Shown: positions 24,955 through 35,550, numbered from the stretch's first letter. The stretch is DNA of 57,818 bases from Streptomyces benahoarensis (GCF_007280575.1 NZ_VKJP01000007.1:1-57818); one strand, 5' to 3'. The notes: generated from the sequence alone by a model not told the origin. Numbers and translations: made by a program.

Positions 24955-25934
24955 CGGCAGCGGTGAAGGATGAAATCTCCCGGCTCCCCGTCACCCGGAC
25001 CTGCTGCCGGAAGTCGGAGGTCTCGTCGATCCTGCGGTTCGCGGGCGGTCTGCACCTGGTGAGCGGGCGCATCGTGATCGAGGCGGAGCTGGACACCGGC
25101 ATCGCCGCCCGGCGGCTCCGCAAGGACATCCTGGAGATCTTTGGGCACTCCTCCGACCTGGTGGTGATGGCCCCCGGAGGGCTGCGGCGCGGCAGCCGGT
25201 ACGTCGTACGGGTGGTGGCGGGCGGTGACCAGCTGGCCCGCCAGACCGGCCTGGTCGACGGCCGCGGCCGCCCGATCCGCGGGCTGCCCCCGCAGGTGGT
25301 GTCCGGCGCGACCTGTGACGCCGAGGCGGCCTGGCGCGGCGCCTTCCTCGCCCACGGTTCGCTGACCGAGCCGGGCCGTTCCTCGTCGCTGGAGGTCACC
25401 TGCCCCGGCCCCGAGGCGGCGCTCGCGCTGGTCGGCGCGGCCCGGCGGCTGGGCATCGGCGCCAAGGCGCGCGAGGTCCGCGGCGTGGACCGCGTCGTCG
25501 TCCGGGACGGCGACGCGATCGGCGCCCTGCTGACCCGGCTCGGCGCCCATGAATCGGTGCTGGCGTGGGAGGAGCGCCGGATGCGCCGCGAGGTGCGGGC
25601 CACCGCCAACCGCCTCGCCAACTTCGACGACGCCAACCTCCGCCGCTCGGCCCGCGCCGCGGTCGCCGCCGGAGCCCGGGTCCAGCGGGCCCTGGAGATC
25701 CTCGGCGAGGAGGTCCCCGAGCACCTCGCGGCGGCCGGACGGCTGCGGATGGAGCACAAGCAGGCGTCCCTGGAGGAGCTGGGTGCCCTCGCCGACCCGC
25801 CGCTCACCAAGGACGCGGTGGCCGGCCGGATCCGCCGTCTGCTGGCGATGGCCGACAAGCGCGCACAGGACCTCGGTATCCCCGGCACCGAGTCGAATCT
25901 CACCGAGGAGCTGGCCGACGGCATGGTCGGCTGA
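24945..25934 (+). CDS. whiA: Sporulation transcription factor WhiA
   Basis: WhiA controls the switch from hyphal growth to sporulation in Streptomyces together with WhiB. The 329-residue protein has the N-terminal LAGLIDADG-like domain without nuclease residues ([20 protein letters not shown], then [20 protein letters not shown]) and the C-terminal HTH ([20 protein letters not shown], then [20 protein letters not shown]). Two ATGs lie six bases apart (24945 and 24951); the first is used here. It ends the uvrC-rapZ-yvcK-whiA operon, with a terminator after it, but some developmental genes have internal promoters inside the yvcK end. Confidence 0.97.
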   Translation: MAMTAAVKDEISRLPVTRTCCRKSEVSSILRFAGGLHLVSGRIVIEAELDTGIAARRLRKDILEIFGHSSDLVVMAPGGLRRGSRYVVRVVAGGDQLARQTGLVDGRGRPIRGLPPQVVSGATCDAEAAWRGAFLAHGSLTEPGRSSSLEVTCPGPEAALALVGAARRLGIGAKAREVRGVDRVVVRDGDAIGALLTRLGAHESVLAWEERRMRREVRATANRLANFDDANLRRSARAAVAAGARVQRALEILGEEVPEHLAAAGRLRMEHKQASLEELGALADPPLTKDAVAGRIRRLLAMADKRAQDLGIPGTESNLTEELADGMVG

Positions 25935-25986
25935 CCCCTTCACAAAACCCGCAGAATCCCGTTCCGTCGCAGGTCAGAAGCGGTTT

Positions 25987-26020
25987 GCCCCCGGTATCCC
26001 AGGTGATGCCGGGGGCTTTT
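25987..26020 (+). terminator. Intrinsic terminator after whiA
   Basis: Arms GCCCCCGG (25987-25994) and CCGGGGGC (26009-26016) are followed by TTTT (26017-26020). This is one of the few U-tailed terminators in the window. Confidence 0.85.
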
Positions 26021-26059
26021 CGCATCCGGGCGTGAGTGTGCGGTGGCGGTCGATGTCAA

Positions 26060-27167
<1,108 letters not shown>

Positions 27168-27231
27168 TCTCCACCGGCTGAGCCGGCGGGTGCCCCGTGC
27201 CATGGGCGCCCACGCACCGAGATGTACGGTC

Positions 27232-27269
27232 GGGGCTCGTACGACGCGACGACGCGTCGTACGAGCCCC
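27232..27269 (+). terminator. Perfect 17-bp hairpin between gap and pgk (terminator or attenuator)
   Basis: Arms 27232-27248 and 27253-27269 are exactly complementary with a 4-base loop. The structure ends 38 bases before the pgk ATG and has no U tract. It could partly terminate gap transcription, or protect the 3' end of a processed gap message, giving more gap than pgk-tpiA product. Confidence 0.75.
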
Positions 27270-27307
27270 GAGCCATGGCTGATCTGATGCAACGGAGTCA
27301 TTCCTCA

Positions 27308-28519
27308 ATGAAGACGATCGACGAACTCATCGCCGACGGGGTCGGGGGCAAGCGGGTGTTCGTCCGCGCCGACCTGAACGTGCCGCTCGACGGCGCGACC
27401 ATCACCGACGACGGCCGCATCCGCGCCGTCCAGCCGACGATCGCCAAGCTCGCCCAGAACGGCGCCAAGGTCATCGTCGCCTCGCACCTGGGCCGCCCCA
27501 AGGGCGCCCCGGACCCGGCCTTCTCGCTGGCCCCCGCCGCCGCCCGCCTCAGCGAGCTGCTGGGCCGCGATGTCGCCTTCGCCTCCGACACGGTCGGCGA
27601 CTCCGCCCGCGCCACCGTTGCCGCGCTGGGCGACGGCGAGGTCGCCGTGCTGGAGAACCTGCGCTTCAACCCCGGCGAGACCAGCAAGGACGACGCGGAG
27701 CGCGGCGCCTTCGCGGACCGGCTGGCGGAGCTGGCCGACCTCTACGTCGGCGACGGTTTCGGCGCCGTGCACCGCAAGCACGCCTCCGTCTACGACCTCC
27801 CCGCGCGCCTCCCGCACGCCGCGGGCGATCTGATCGCCACCGAGGTCGCCGTCCTCAAGCGCCTCACCGAGGACGTCGCGCGCCCCTACGCCGTGGTGCT
27901 CGGCGGCGCGAAGGTCTCCGACAAGCTCGGCGTCATCGACCACCTGCTGGAGCGCGCCGACCGCATCCTCGTCGGCGGCGGCATGGCGTACACCTTCCTG
28001 GCCGCCCAGGGCCACGAGGTCGGTATCTCGCTGCTGCAGAAGGACCAGATCCCGGCCGTCCAGGAGTACCTGGAACGGGCCGCGGCCAAGGGCGTGGAGT
28101 TCGTGCTCCCCGTCGACGTGCTGGTCTCCGCGGACTTCCCCGACCTGAAGACCAAGGCCCCGGCGCACCCGCAGACGGTCGCCGCCGACGCCATCCCCGC
28201 GGACCAGGAGGGCCTGGACATCGGCCCCCGCACCCGCGAGCTGTACGCCTCGAAGCTCGCCGACGCGGCCACCATCTTCTGGAACGGCCCGATGGGCGTC
28301 TTCGAACACCCCGATTACGCGGGCGGCACCCAGGCCGTCGCGCAGGGACTGCTGGACTCGTCCGCCTTCACGGTCGTCGGCGGTGGCGACAGCGCCGCCG
28401 CGGTCCGTCAGCTCGGCTTCGACGAGAATGCTTTTGGCCACATTTCGACCGGCGGCGGCGCCAGCCTCGAATACCTCGAAGGCAAGACGCTCCCCGGCCT
28501 CGCCGCTCTGGAGGACTGA
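27308..28519 (+). CDS. pgk: Phosphoglycerate kinase
   Basis: The enzyme transfers the acyl phosphate of 1,3-bisphosphoglycerate to ADP. ATG 27308 is chosen because MKTIDELIADGVGGKRVFVR is the family N-terminus; the upstream frame is not conserved in style. The 403-residue protein has the substrate motif RVFVRADLNVPL, SHLGRPKG, the hinge/nucleotide part AVVLGGAKVSDKLGV and the C-terminal GGGDSAAAV with the Gly-rich STGGGASLEYLEGK. It sits six bases before the tpiA start and forms an operon with it. Confidence 0.98.
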   Translation: MKTIDELIADGVGGKRVFVRADLNVPLDGATITDDGRIRAVQPTIAKLAQNGAKVIVASHLGRPKGAPDPAFSLAPAAARLSELLGRDVAFASDTVGDSARATVAALGDGEVAVLENLRFNPGETSKDDAERGAFADRLAELADLYVGDGFGAVHRKHASVYDLPARLPHAAGDLIATEVAVLKRLTEDVARPYAVVLGGAKVSDKLGVIDHLLERADRILVGGGMAYTFLAAQGHEVGISLLQKDQIPAVQEYLERAAAKGVEFVLPVDVLVSADFPDLKTKAPAHPQTVAADAIPADQEGLDIGPRTRELYASKLADAATIFWNGPMGVFEHPDYAGGTQAVAQGLLDSSAFTVVGGGDSAAAVRQLGFDENAFGHISTGGGASLEYLEGKTLPGLAALED

Positions 28520-28525
28520 ACCACC

Positions 28526-29302
28526 GTGACTGCTCGTACCCCGCTGATGGCGGGCAACTGGAAGATGAACCTCAACCACCTGGAGGCCATCGCCCACGTC
28601 CAGAAGCTCGCCTTCGCGCTCACCGACAAGGACTACGACGCTGTCGAGGTCGCGGTCCTGCCGCCCTTCACCGACCTCCGCTCGGTGCAGACCCTGGTCG
28701 ACGGCGACAAGCTGAAGATCAAGTACGGCGCCCAGGACGTCTCCGCGCAGGGCTCCGGCGCCTACACCGGTGAGATCTCCGGCGCCATGCTCGCCAAGCT
28801 CAAGTGCACGTACGTGGCGATCGGCCACAGCGAGCGCCGCCAGTACCACGGCGAGAACGAGGAGATCTGCAACGCCAAGGTCAAGGCCGCGTACAAGCAC
28901 GGCCTCACCCCGATCCTCTGCGTCGGTGAGGGCCTGGACATCCGCAAGGCCGGAAACCAGGTCGCGCACACCCTCGCCCAGATCGACGGCGCCCTCAAGG
29001 ACGTCCCGGCCGAGCAGGCCGAGACCATCGTGATCGCCTACGAGCCCGTCTGGGCCATCGGCACCGGCGAGGTCGCCACGCCCGAGGACGCGCAGGAGGT
29101 CTGCGGTGCGATCCGCGGCCGCCTCGCCGAGCTGTACAGCCAGGAGCTGGCGGACAAGGTCCGCATCCAGTACGGCGGTTCCGTCAAGTCCGGCAACGTC
29201 GCGGCGATCATGGCGCAGCCCGATGTCGACGGCGCGCTGGTCGGCGGCGCGGCGCTGGACTCCGAGGAGTTCGTGAAGATCGTCCGCTTCCGCGACCAGT
29301 AG
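28526..29302 (+). CDS. tpiA: Triosephosphate isomerase
   Basis: The enzyme interconverts dihydroxyacetone phosphate and glyceraldehyde-3-phosphate. The GTG start follows GGAGGACTGAACCACC. The 258-residue TIM barrel shows AGNWKMN with the catalytic Lys, the His motif IGHSERR, the catalytic Glu in [11 protein letters not shown], and the phosphate-binding [11 protein letters not shown] and GALVGGAAL. Two hairpins follow before secG. Confidence 0.98.
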   Translation: MTARTPLMAGNWKMNLNHLEAIAHVQKLAFALTDKDYDAVEVAVLPPFTDLRSVQTLVDGDKLKIKYGAQDVSAQGSGAYTGEISGAMLAKLKCTYVAIGHSERRQYHGENEEICNAKVKAAYKHGLTPILCVGEGLDIRKAGNQVAHTLAQIDGALKDVPAEQAETIVIAYEPVWAIGTGEVATPEDAQEVCGAIRGRLAELYSQELADKVRIQYGGSVKSGNVAAIMAQPDVDGALVGGAALDSEEFVKIVRFRDQ

Positions 29303-29310
29303 CAGCTATG

Positions 29311-29375
29311 ACGACGGGCCCGGCCCGTCGTACCCTGTCGGGGCCGGTCCGGCGCTCAGCGCGCGGTCCGGCCCC
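29311..29375 (+). terminator. Two hairpins between tpiA and secG
   Basis: The first (29311-29331) is an ACGACGGG/CCCGTCGT stem with a 5-base loop. The second (29340-29375) has outer arms GGGGCCGG and CCGGCCCC with an imperfect inner stem. Together they probably end the glycolytic message, with secG read from its own promoter or by readthrough. Confidence 0.65.
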
Positions 29376-29460
29376 GCACGATATCGCCCGTCGTGGTGGT
29401 GCCGCGGCCCGTACCGGCGCCCTCGACACCGTCCGTCAGTCCTAGAGAGTTGGTCCAGCC

Positions 29461-29697
29461 GTGGTCATCGGGTTCTCGGTCGCCCTCATCGTCTTCAGCC
29501 TGCTGCTGATGATGCTGGTGCTCATGCACAAGGGGAAGGGCGGCGGTCTGTCCGACATGTTCGGTGGCGGTATGCAGTCCTCCGTCGGCGGCTCCTCCGT
29601 CGCCGAGCGGAACCTCGACCGCATCACCATCGTGTTGGGCCTCCTGTGGTTCGCCTGCATCGTCGTGCTCGGTGTCCTGATGAAGCTCGGCAGCTGA
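29461..29697 (+). CDS. secG: Preprotein translocase subunit SecG
   Basis: SecG is the small nonessential subunit of the SecYEG channel in the plasma membrane. The 78-residue protein has two hydrophobic segments (about 2-22, VIGFSVALIVFSLLLMMLV, and 55-75, IVLGLLWFACIVVLGVLM) separated by a Gly/Ser-rich loop with KGKGGGLSDMFGGG, as in the family. The start is GTG 29461. The tpiA-secG link is widely conserved in bacteria. Confidence 0.95.
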   Translation: MVIGFSVALIVFSLLLMMLVLMHKGKGGGLSDMFGGGMQSSVGGSSVAERNLDRITIVLGLLWFACIVVLGVLMKLGS

Positions 29698-29724
29698 CAT
29701 ACCGTCGGGGGCGCGGCCTATCAT
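29694..29724 (+). promoter_or_regulatory. Possible promoter for the RbpA-family gene
   Basis: CTGACA (29694-29699), overlapping the secG stop, and TATCAT (29719-29724) are spaced 19 bp. They would give a leader of about 120 bases before the GTG at 29854. No clear SigR-type GGAAT/GTT motif was found. Confidence 0.35.
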
Positions 29725-29853
29725 GGGGCGGCGTCCTGGATCGGGCGGTAACTCCCGTCACGGGGCGCGCGTTGGGCCTTTCATAGACCGGAGCGCCCGC
29801 AGCGCAGCTGCCGCGCGATGCTGTGCAGCACCATTACGCAGGGAGTTACGACC

Positions 29854-30189
29854 GTGGCAAGTGGCAACGCGATCCGAGGAAGCCGGGTCGGGGCGGGGCC
29901 GATGGGGGAGGCCGAGCGCGGCGAATCCGCGCCGCGTACCCGGATCTCCTTCTGGTGCGCCAACGGGCACGAGACGCAGCCCAGCTTCGCCGGTGACGCG
30001 CAGGTTCCTGACACCTGGGACTGCCAGCGCTGTGGTTTCCCGGCGGGCAAGGACCGGGACAGCCCGCCCGACCCGCCGCGCACCGAGCCGTACAAGACCC
30101 ACCTCGCGTATGTGCGCGAGCGCCGCAGCGACGCCGACGGCGAGGCGATTCTCGCCGAGGCGCTGGCCAAGCTCCGCGGCGAGATCTGA
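29854..30189 (+). CDS. RbpA-family RNA polymerase-binding protein (RbpB-like paralogue)
   Basis: The 111-residue protein starts with GTG after GGGAG. The zinc-binding core is C35-x3-H39 (CANGHE) and C57-x2-C60 (CQRCG), followed by a proline-rich linker (KDRDSPPDPPRTEPYKTHLA) and a helical C-terminal sigma-interaction-like part (YVRERRSDADGEAILAEALA). RbpA proteins bind sigma-A-type holoenzyme and stabilise open promoter complexes. Compared with RbpA as I remember it, the N-terminus lacks the usual basic start and the central domain is divergent. It therefore fits the paralogue found next to pgi in Streptomyces. Confidence 0.85.
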   Translation: MASGNAIRGSRVGAGPMGEAERGESAPRTRISFWCANGHETQPSFAGDAQVPDTWDCQRCGFPAGKDRDSPPDPPRTEPYKTHLAYVRERRSDADGEAILAEALAKLRGEI

Positions 30190-30209
30190 CGCCACGCCGC
30201 CTGTGCGAC

Positions 30210-30249
30210 CGGCCCGGCCGGGAGGGAACATCCCTTCCCGGCCGGGCCG
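30210..30249 (+). terminator. Terminator after the RbpA-family gene
   Basis: A stem of about 18 bp (30210-30227 with 30231-30249, one bulged T) closes on a 3-base loop, 20 bases after the stop. Confidence 0.8.
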
Positions 30250-30388
30250 TTGGCGTTCCCGGCGCCGGGCGGCGCGGTGCGGGGCGCCGTACGGCCGCCC
30301 GTGTGCCGACAGCGGACAGACCCCTCATATCGCGCGCTGATCAACTAAATTGGAGGGCGGCGGGGCCGGTACGAGACGAAGAAGGCTG

Positions 30389-32086
30389 ATGTCCGAGATG
30401 AACGCAGAAGGCCGCAGCAGGCTCGATCAGATGCCTGAGTGGACGGCGCTGGGCGCACACCGCGCACAGCTGGGCGAACCCCAGCTGCGCGATCTGTTCG
30501 CCCAGGAGCCGGAGCGCGCCGGGCGCTACACCCTCCGGGTGGGCGACCTGCACATCGACTACTCCAAGCATCTGATCACCGAAGAGACGCTGCTGCTCCT
30601 CCGGGAGCTGGCCGCGGCGACGGGCGTGACCGGGCTGCGGGACGCGATGTTCCGCGGCGAGAAGATCAACGTCACCGAGGGCCGCTCGGTGCTGCACACC
30701 GCGCTGCGCGCTCCCGGCTCCGCGGTGATCGAGGCCGACGGGCAGAACGTCGTCCCCGCCGTCCACGCCGTCCTCACCAAGATGGCGACCTTCGCCGACC
30801 GGGTCCGCTCCGGCGACTGGACGGGCCACACCGGCCGCTGCATCAAGGCGGTCGTCAACATCGGCATCGGCGGCTCCGACCTCGGCCCCGCCATGGCGTA
30901 CGAGGCGCTGCGCGCCTACACCCACCGCGACCTGGAGTTCCGCTTCGTCTCCAACGTCGACGGCGCGGATCTGCACGAGGCGCTGCGCGATCTGGACCCG
31001 GCCGAGACGCTGTTCGTCATCGCCTCGAAGACCTTCACCACCATCGAGACGATCACCAACGCCACCGCGGCGCGCGCCTGGCTGCTCGACGGTCTCGGCG
31101 CCGAGGGGGGCACCTCCCGTTCGAGCGGAGCCGAGAGCGGGGGAGAGGCCGTCGCCAAGCACTTCGTGGCGCTCTCCACCAACGCCGAGAAGGTCGCCGC
31201 GTTCGGCATCGACACGGTCAACATGTTCGAGTTCTGGGACTGGGTCGGCGGCCGCTACTCCTACGACTCGGCGATCGGCCTGTCGCTGATGATCGCCATC
31301 GGCCCGGAGCACTTCCGGGAGATGCTGGCCGGGTTCCACCTCGTCGACGAGCACTTCCGTACCGCCCCCGCCGAGGAGAACGCCCCGCTGCTGCTGGGCC
31401 TGCTCGGCATCTGGTACGGCAACTTCTTCGACGCCCAGTCGCACGCCGTCCTGCCGTACAGCCACTACCTCTCGAAGTTCACCGCCTATCTCCAGCAGCT
31501 CGACATGGAGTCGAACGGCAAGTCGGTGGACCGCGAGGGCCGTCCGGTGCGCTGGCAGACCGGGCCCGTCGTCTGGGGCACGCCCGGCACCAACGGCCAG
31601 CACGCCTACTACCAGCTGCTCCACCAGGGAACGAAGATGATCCCGGCGGACCTCATCGGCTTCGCCCGGCCGGTCGACGATCTGGAGCCCCGGCTCGTCG
31701 CCCAGCACGATCTGCTGATGGCCAACCTCTTCGCCCAGGGCCAGGCGCTGGCCTTCGGGAAGACGCCGGACGAGGTGCGCGCCGAGGGCGTCGCCGAGGA
31801 GCTGGTGCCGCACCGGACGTTCCGCGGCAACCACCCCACCACCACCATCCTCGCCACCGAGCTGTCCCCGTCCGTGCTGGGCCAGCTGATCGCCCTCTAC
31901 GAGCACAAGGTGTTCGTCCAGGGCGCGGTGTGGAACATCGACTCCTTCGATCAGTGGGGCGTGGAGCTGGGCAAGGTCCTCGCCAGGCGGGTCGAACCGG
32001 CGCTCACGGACGGCGCCGAGGTGCCGGGCCTGGACGCGTCGACGGCCGCCCTGGTCACCAAGTACCGCGAGCTGCGCGGCCGTTGA
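30389..32086 (+). CDS. pgi: Glucose-6-phosphate isomerase
   Basis: The enzyme interconverts glucose-6-phosphate and fructose-6-phosphate. ATG 30389 ([15 protein letters not shown]) follows GAAGG; an upstream in-frame ATG at 30350 has no support. The 565-residue protein shows the phosphate-binding [16 protein letters not shown], the motif [10 protein letters not shown], the catalytic region [10 protein letters not shown] with [19 protein letters not shown], and [10 protein letters not shown]. An odd Gly/Ser/Glu-rich stretch of about 14 residues near 239-254 ([14 protein letters not shown]) replaces a short loop and corresponds to a dispersed Streptomyces repeat in the DNA. Confidence 0.97.
   Translation: MSEMNAEGRSRLDQMPEWTALGAHRAQLGEPQLRDLFAQEPERAGRYTLRVGDLHIDYSKHLITEETLLLLRELAAATGVTGLRDAMFRGEKINVTEGRSVLHTALRAPGSAVIEADGQNVVPAVHAVLTKMATFADRVRSGDWTGHTGRCIKAVVNIGIGGSDLGPAMAYEALRAYTHRDLEFRFVSNVDGADLHEALRDLDPAETLFVIASKTFTTIETITNATAARAWLLDGLGAEGGTSRSSGAESGGEAVAKHFVALSTNAEKVAAFGIDTVNMFEFWDWVGGRYSYDSAIGLSLMIAIGPEHFREMLAGFHLVDEHFRTAPAEENAPLLLGLLGIWYGNFFDAQSHAVLPYSHYLSKFTAYLQQLDMESNGKSVDREGRPVRWQTGPVVWGTPGTNGQHAYYQLLHQGTKMIPADLIGFARPVDDLEPRLVAQHDLLMANLFAQGQALAFGKTPDEVRAEGVAEELVPHRTFRGNHPTTTILATELSPSVLGQLIALYEHKVFVQGAVWNIDSFDQWGVELGKVLARRVEPALTDGAEVPGLDASTAALVTKYRELRGR
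31105..31146 (+). repeat. Dispersed Streptomyces-type repeat inserted in frame within pgi
   Basis: The stretch (a run of six G, then CACCTCCCGTTCGAGCGGAG, then GAGAGCGGGGGAG) resembles a short palindromic repeat that I remember as common in Streptomyces intergenic regions. Here it sits inside pgi and adds about 14 codons without breaking the frame. Identity as a dispersed repeat is from memory and should be checked by search. Confidence 0.6.
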
Positions 32087-32159
32087 GCCGGGTGGGCGGG
32101 CGGCGCGCCATCCCCGCGCCGTCCGCCCCTGGCCGCCCCCGCCCGGCGGCCGTACGACG

Positions 32160-32195
32160 AAGGGCTCCCGCACCGGAAGGGGTGCGGGAGCCCTT
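32160..32195. terminator. Bidirectional terminator between pgi and pgl
   Basis: A perfect 15-bp stem (32160-32174 with 32181-32195) with a 6-base loop separates the convergent genes. Confidence 0.88.
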
Positions 32196-32209
32196 GCGCG
32201 TGCCGTGCG

Positions 32210-32992
32210 TCAGGCGGAGGCCGGCGGGTAGAGGTCGCGGGGCAGCTGGGAGGCTGCCGCCTCGTCCAGCAGCCACAGGGTGCGGCTGCGGCCCCGCGCA
32301 CCGGCGGCCGGGGCCTGGATCTCCCCGGCGCCGGAGAGCGCGATGGCCGCGGCCTGCGCCTTGTCCGCACCGGCGGCCAGCAGCCACACCTCGCGCGCCG
32401 CGCGGATCGCGGGCAGCGTCAGCGAGACGCGGGTGGGCGGCGGCTTCGGTGCGCCGTGCACCCCGACCACCGTCCGCTCGTCCTCCCGCACCCCCGGCAG
32501 CTCAGGGAAGAGGGAGGCGACATGGGTGTCCGGGCCGACGCCCAGCAGCAGGACGTCGAACGACGGCACCGGGCCGTGGTCCTCCGGGCCCGCGGCGGCG
32601 GCCAGTTCGGCGGCGTACGCCTCGGCCGCGGCGTCCGCGTCGTTGCCGTACGGGCCACCGGCCGGGGCCATGGCGTGGACCCGCGCCGGATCCAGCGGGA
32701 CGGAGTCGAGCAGCGCCGCGCGGGCCTGCGTCTCGTTGCGCTCCGGGTCGCCGTCCGGCAGGAACCGTTCGTCGCCCCACCACAGGTCGAGCCGGGACCA
32801 GTCCACGGCGTCCCGGGCGGGCGCCTCGGCGAGGGCCGCGAGCAGCCCGTTGCCGTTGCGTCCGCCGGTCAGCACCACGGAGGCGGAGCCCCGGGCGGCC
32901 TGGGCGTCCACGATCTTCGTGATCAGCCGGGCCGCCGCGGCCTGCGCCATCAGTTCCTTGTCGCGGTGGACGACGACCTGCGGCGCGCTCAC
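32210..32992 (-). CDS. pgl: 6-phosphogluconolactonase
   Basis: The enzyme hydrolyses 6-phosphogluconolactone in the oxidative pentose phosphate pathway. The GTG start at 32992 overlaps the opcA stop as GTGA. The 260-residue protein (DevB type) has VLTGGRNGNGLLAALAEA, the conserved WGDERFLPDGDPERNE, LLLGVGPDTHVASLFP and a C-terminal helix with AAGADKAQAAAIALSGAG. In the family motif the glycine-rich GxGxDGH is usual; here it is GVGPDTH, as in many streptomycete versions. It is the last gene of the tkt-tal-zwf-opcA-pgl operon. Confidence 0.95.
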   Translation of the reverse strand: MSAPQVVVHRDKELMAQAAAARLITKIVDAQAARGSASVVLTGGRNGNGLLAALAEAPARDAVDWSRLDLWWGDERFLPDGDPERNETQARAALLDSVPLDPARVHAMAPAGGPYGNDADAAAEAYAAELAAAAGPEDHGPVPSFDVLLLGVGPDTHVASLFPELPGVREDERTVVGVHGAPKPPPTRVSLTLPAIRAAREVWLLAAGADKAQAAAIALSGAGEIQAPAAGARGRSRTLWLLDEAAASQLPRDLYPPASA

Positions 32993-34017
32993 TTGGCGGC
33001 CGCCTTCTTCGCCGCGGCCTTCTTCGGCGCGGGCTTCGCCGCCGCCTCCCCGCCGTCCTTCGCGGGCGCCTCCGGCGCGGTCGTCCGCGCCGCCTCGCCC
33101 AGCCGGTCCACGCCGTACTTCAGCGCGGCGGCGAAGGTGTCGTCCGGGTCGAGGCGGCGCAGCTCCTCGGCGAGCAGCTCGGAGGTCTCCCGCCGCTTGA
33201 GCGCCACCGCACGGTCGGGCTGGCCCTGCATCGACAGGGTGGCCAGCGAACCGTCCGGCCGGTCCAGCACGATCGGCCCGCAGCTCGTCTCCAGCCGCAC
33301 CGCGGTCAGGCCCGGACCGGACGACACCGTGCGCTCGACGGGGACGTCCAGCCGGCTGGCGAGCCACATGCCCAGCAGTTCGCAGCTGGGGTTGAACTCC
33401 TCGCCCTCCACCACGGCGGAGGTGACCTCGCACGGCATCTGGTCCAGCGCCGCCGCGAGCATCGAGCGCCACGGCGTGATGCGGCTCCAGGACAGGTCCG
33501 TGTCGCCGGGCGTGTAGGTGGCGGCGCGGTCGGTCAGCTGCTGGATGGGCTGCTCGGAGGCGTAGGCGTCGGTGACCCGGCGCTGGGCCAGCGCGCCGAG
33601 CGGGTCCTTCGCCGGGTCCAGCGGGCCGTTGACCGCCCACCACACGACGACGGGCGCGTCCGGCAGCAGCAGCGGCAGCACCACCGACTGGGCGTGGTCG
33701 ATCGCCTCGCCGTACAGCCGCAGCACGACCGTCTCACCCGTACCGGCGTCCGCGCCGACCCGGACCTCGGCGTCCAGCCGTGCCTTGGCACGGTCGCGCG
33801 GCGTGCGGCTGACCCGCTTGATGACCACCAGGGTCCGCGACGGGTGCTCGCGGGACGCCTCGTTGGCCGCCTTCAGGGCGTCGTAGGCGTTCTCCTCGTC
33901 GGTGACGATGACGAGGGTGAGCACCATGCCGACGGCCGGCGTGCCGACGGCGCGGCGGCCCTGCACCAGCGCCTTGTTGATCTTGCTGGCCGTGGTTTCC
34001 GACAGGTCGATCTTCAT
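32989..34017 (-). CDS. opcA: Glucose-6-phosphate dehydrogenase assembly protein OpcA
   Basis: OpcA associates with and supports the activity of glucose-6-phosphate dehydrogenase, and is always beside zwf in actinobacteria and cyanobacteria. The 342-residue protein starts at an ATGA overlap with zwf. It has the family features MKIDLSETTASKINKAL, VVVWWAVNGPLDPAKDPLG, LSWSRITPWRSMLAAALDQ and FNPSCELLGMWLASRL. The C-terminus is an unusual Lys/Ala-rich tail (APKKAAAKKAAAK), similar in style to the UvrA tail. Confidence 0.95.
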   Translation of the reverse strand: MKIDLSETTASKINKALVQGRRAVGTPAVGMVLTLVIVTDEENAYDALKAANEASREHPSRTLVVIKRVSRTPRDRAKARLDAEVRVGADAGTGETVVLRLYGEAIDHAQSVVLPLLLPDAPVVVWWAVNGPLDPAKDPLGALAQRRVTDAYASEQPIQQLTDRAATYTPGDTDLSWSRITPWRSMLAAALDQMPCEVTSAVVEGEEFNPSCELLGMWLASRLDVPVERTVSSGPGLTAVRLETSCGPIVLDRPDGSLATLSMQGQPDRAVALKRRETSELLAEELRRLDPDDTFAAALKYGVDRLGEAARTTAPEAPAKDGGEAAAKPAPKKAAAKKAAAK

Positions 34018-35546
34018 GGGCGACGCCAGCTCCGTCCGTCTCGTGCGAGCATCTCGTCCGCCTCGGTGGGGCCCCAGGTACCGGCCGGGTACCGCGCCGG
34101 TTTGCCGTGGCGGTCCCAGTACTCCTCGATCGGGTCGAGGATCCGCCAGGACTGCTCGACCTCCTCCAGCCGCGGGAAGAGGTTGGCGTCGCCCAGCAGC
34201 ACATCGAGGATGAGCCGCTCGTACGCCTCGGGGCTCGACTCCGTGAACGACTCGCCGTACGCGAAGTCCATGGAGACGTCCCGCACCTCCATCGAGGTGC
34301 CGGGGACCTTCGAGCCGAAGCGCACGGTCACGCCCTCGTCCGGCTGCACCCGGATGACCAGGGCGTTCTGGCCCAGCTCCTCCGTGGCGGTGTGGTCGAA
34401 GGGGGAGTGCGGCGCCCGCTGGAAGACCAGCGCGATCTCGGTGACCCGGCGGCCCAGGCGCTTGCCGGTGCGCAGGTAGAAGGGGACGCCCGCCCAGCGG
34501 CGGTTGTCCACCTCCAGCTTGATCGCGGCGTAGGTGTCGGTCGTCGACTTGGGGTCGATGCCGTCTTCCTGGAGATAGCCGACGGCCTGCTCGCCGCCCT
34601 GCCACCCGGCGGTGTACTGCGCGCGCACCGTCTCCTTGCCGAGGTCGGCGGGGAGCCGCACGGCGCCCAGCACCTTGGTCTTCTCCGCGACCAGCGCGTC
34701 CGCGTCGAAGGAGGACGGCTCCTCCATGGCGGTCAGCGCGAGCAGCTGGAGCAGGTGGTTCTGGATGACGTCACGCGCCGCACCGATGCCGTCGTAGTAA
34801 CCGGCCCGGCCACCGATGCCGATGTCCTCGGCCATCGTGATCTGTACGTGGTCGACGTACGAGCGGTTCCACAGCGGCTCGAACATCGTGTTGGCGAAGC
34901 GGAGCGCCAGGATGTTCTGGACCGTCTCCTTGCCGAGGTAGTGGTCGATGCGGAAGACCGCCTCGGGCGGGAAGACCTCGTGGACGACCTGGTTCAGCTC
35001 CTGGGCGCTCTTGAGGTCGTGGCCGAAGGGCTTCTCGATGACCGCGCGGCGCCACGAGCCGTCCTTCGGGTCGGCGAGCCCGTGGTTCTTGAGCTGCTTG
35101 ACGACCGTGGGGAAGAACTTGGGCGGCACGGACAGGTAGAAGGCGAAGTTGCCGCCCGTGCCCTGCGCCTTGTCCAGCTCCTCCATCGTCGCCTTCAGCG
35201 TCTCGAACGCCGTGTCGTCGTCGAAGTTGCCCTGGACGAAGCGCATCCCCTGGATGAGCTGCTGCCAGACCTCCTCGCGGAACGGCGTACGCGCGTGCTG
35301 CTTGACGGCGTCGTGCACCACCTGCGCGAAGTCCTCGTCCTGCCATTCGCGGCGGGCGAAGCCGATGAGGGAGAAGCCGGGCGGGAGCAGACCGCGGTTG
35401 GCGAGGTCGTACACCGCCGGCATCAGCTTTTTGCGCGACAGATCGCCCGTGACGCCGAAGATGACCAGGCCCGACGGCCCCGCGATACGCGGGAGCCGTC
35501 GGTCCGCGGCGTCACGAAGCGGGTTCGCTCCATGAACTGCGGTCAA
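34014..35546 (-). CDS. zwf: Glucose-6-phosphate 1-dehydrogenase
   Basis: The enzyme makes 6-phosphogluconolactone and NADPH from glucose-6-phosphate. A TTG start at 35546 is chosen: a clear GGAGGGC site lies seven bases upstream and the protein then begins MTAVHGANPLRDAADRRLPR; the longer frame is a shadow of tal. The 510-residue enzyme shows the dinucleotide motif GVTGDLSRKKLMP, the substrate site RIDHYLGKE, EKPFGHDLKSAQELN and late QPDEGVTVRFGSKVPG. It is four bases downstream of the tal stop. Confidence 0.96.
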   Translation of the reverse strand: MTAVHGANPLRDAADRRLPRIAGPSGLVIFGVTGDLSRKKLMPAVYDLANRGLLPPGFSLIGFARREWQDEDFAQVVHDAVKQHARTPFREEVWQQLIQGMRFVQGNFDDDTAFETLKATMEELDKAQGTGGNFAFYLSVPPKFFPTVVKQLKNHGLADPKDGSWRRAVIEKPFGHDLKSAQELNQVVHEVFPPEAVFRIDHYLGKETVQNILALRFANTMFEPLWNRSYVDHVQITMAEDIGIGGRAGYYDGIGAARDVIQNHLLQLLALTAMEEPSSFDADALVAEKTKVLGAVRLPADLGKETVRAQYTAGWQGGEQAVGYLQEDGIDPKSTTDTYAAIKLEVDNRRWAGVPFYLRTGKRLGRRVTEIALVFQRAPHSPFDHTATEELGQNALVIRVQPDEGVTVRFGSKVPGTSMEVRDVSMDFAYGESFTESSPEAYERLILDVLLGDANLFPRLEEVEQSWRILDPIEEYWDRHGKPARYPAGTWGPTEADEMLARDGRSWRRP

Positions 35547-35550
35547 GGTG

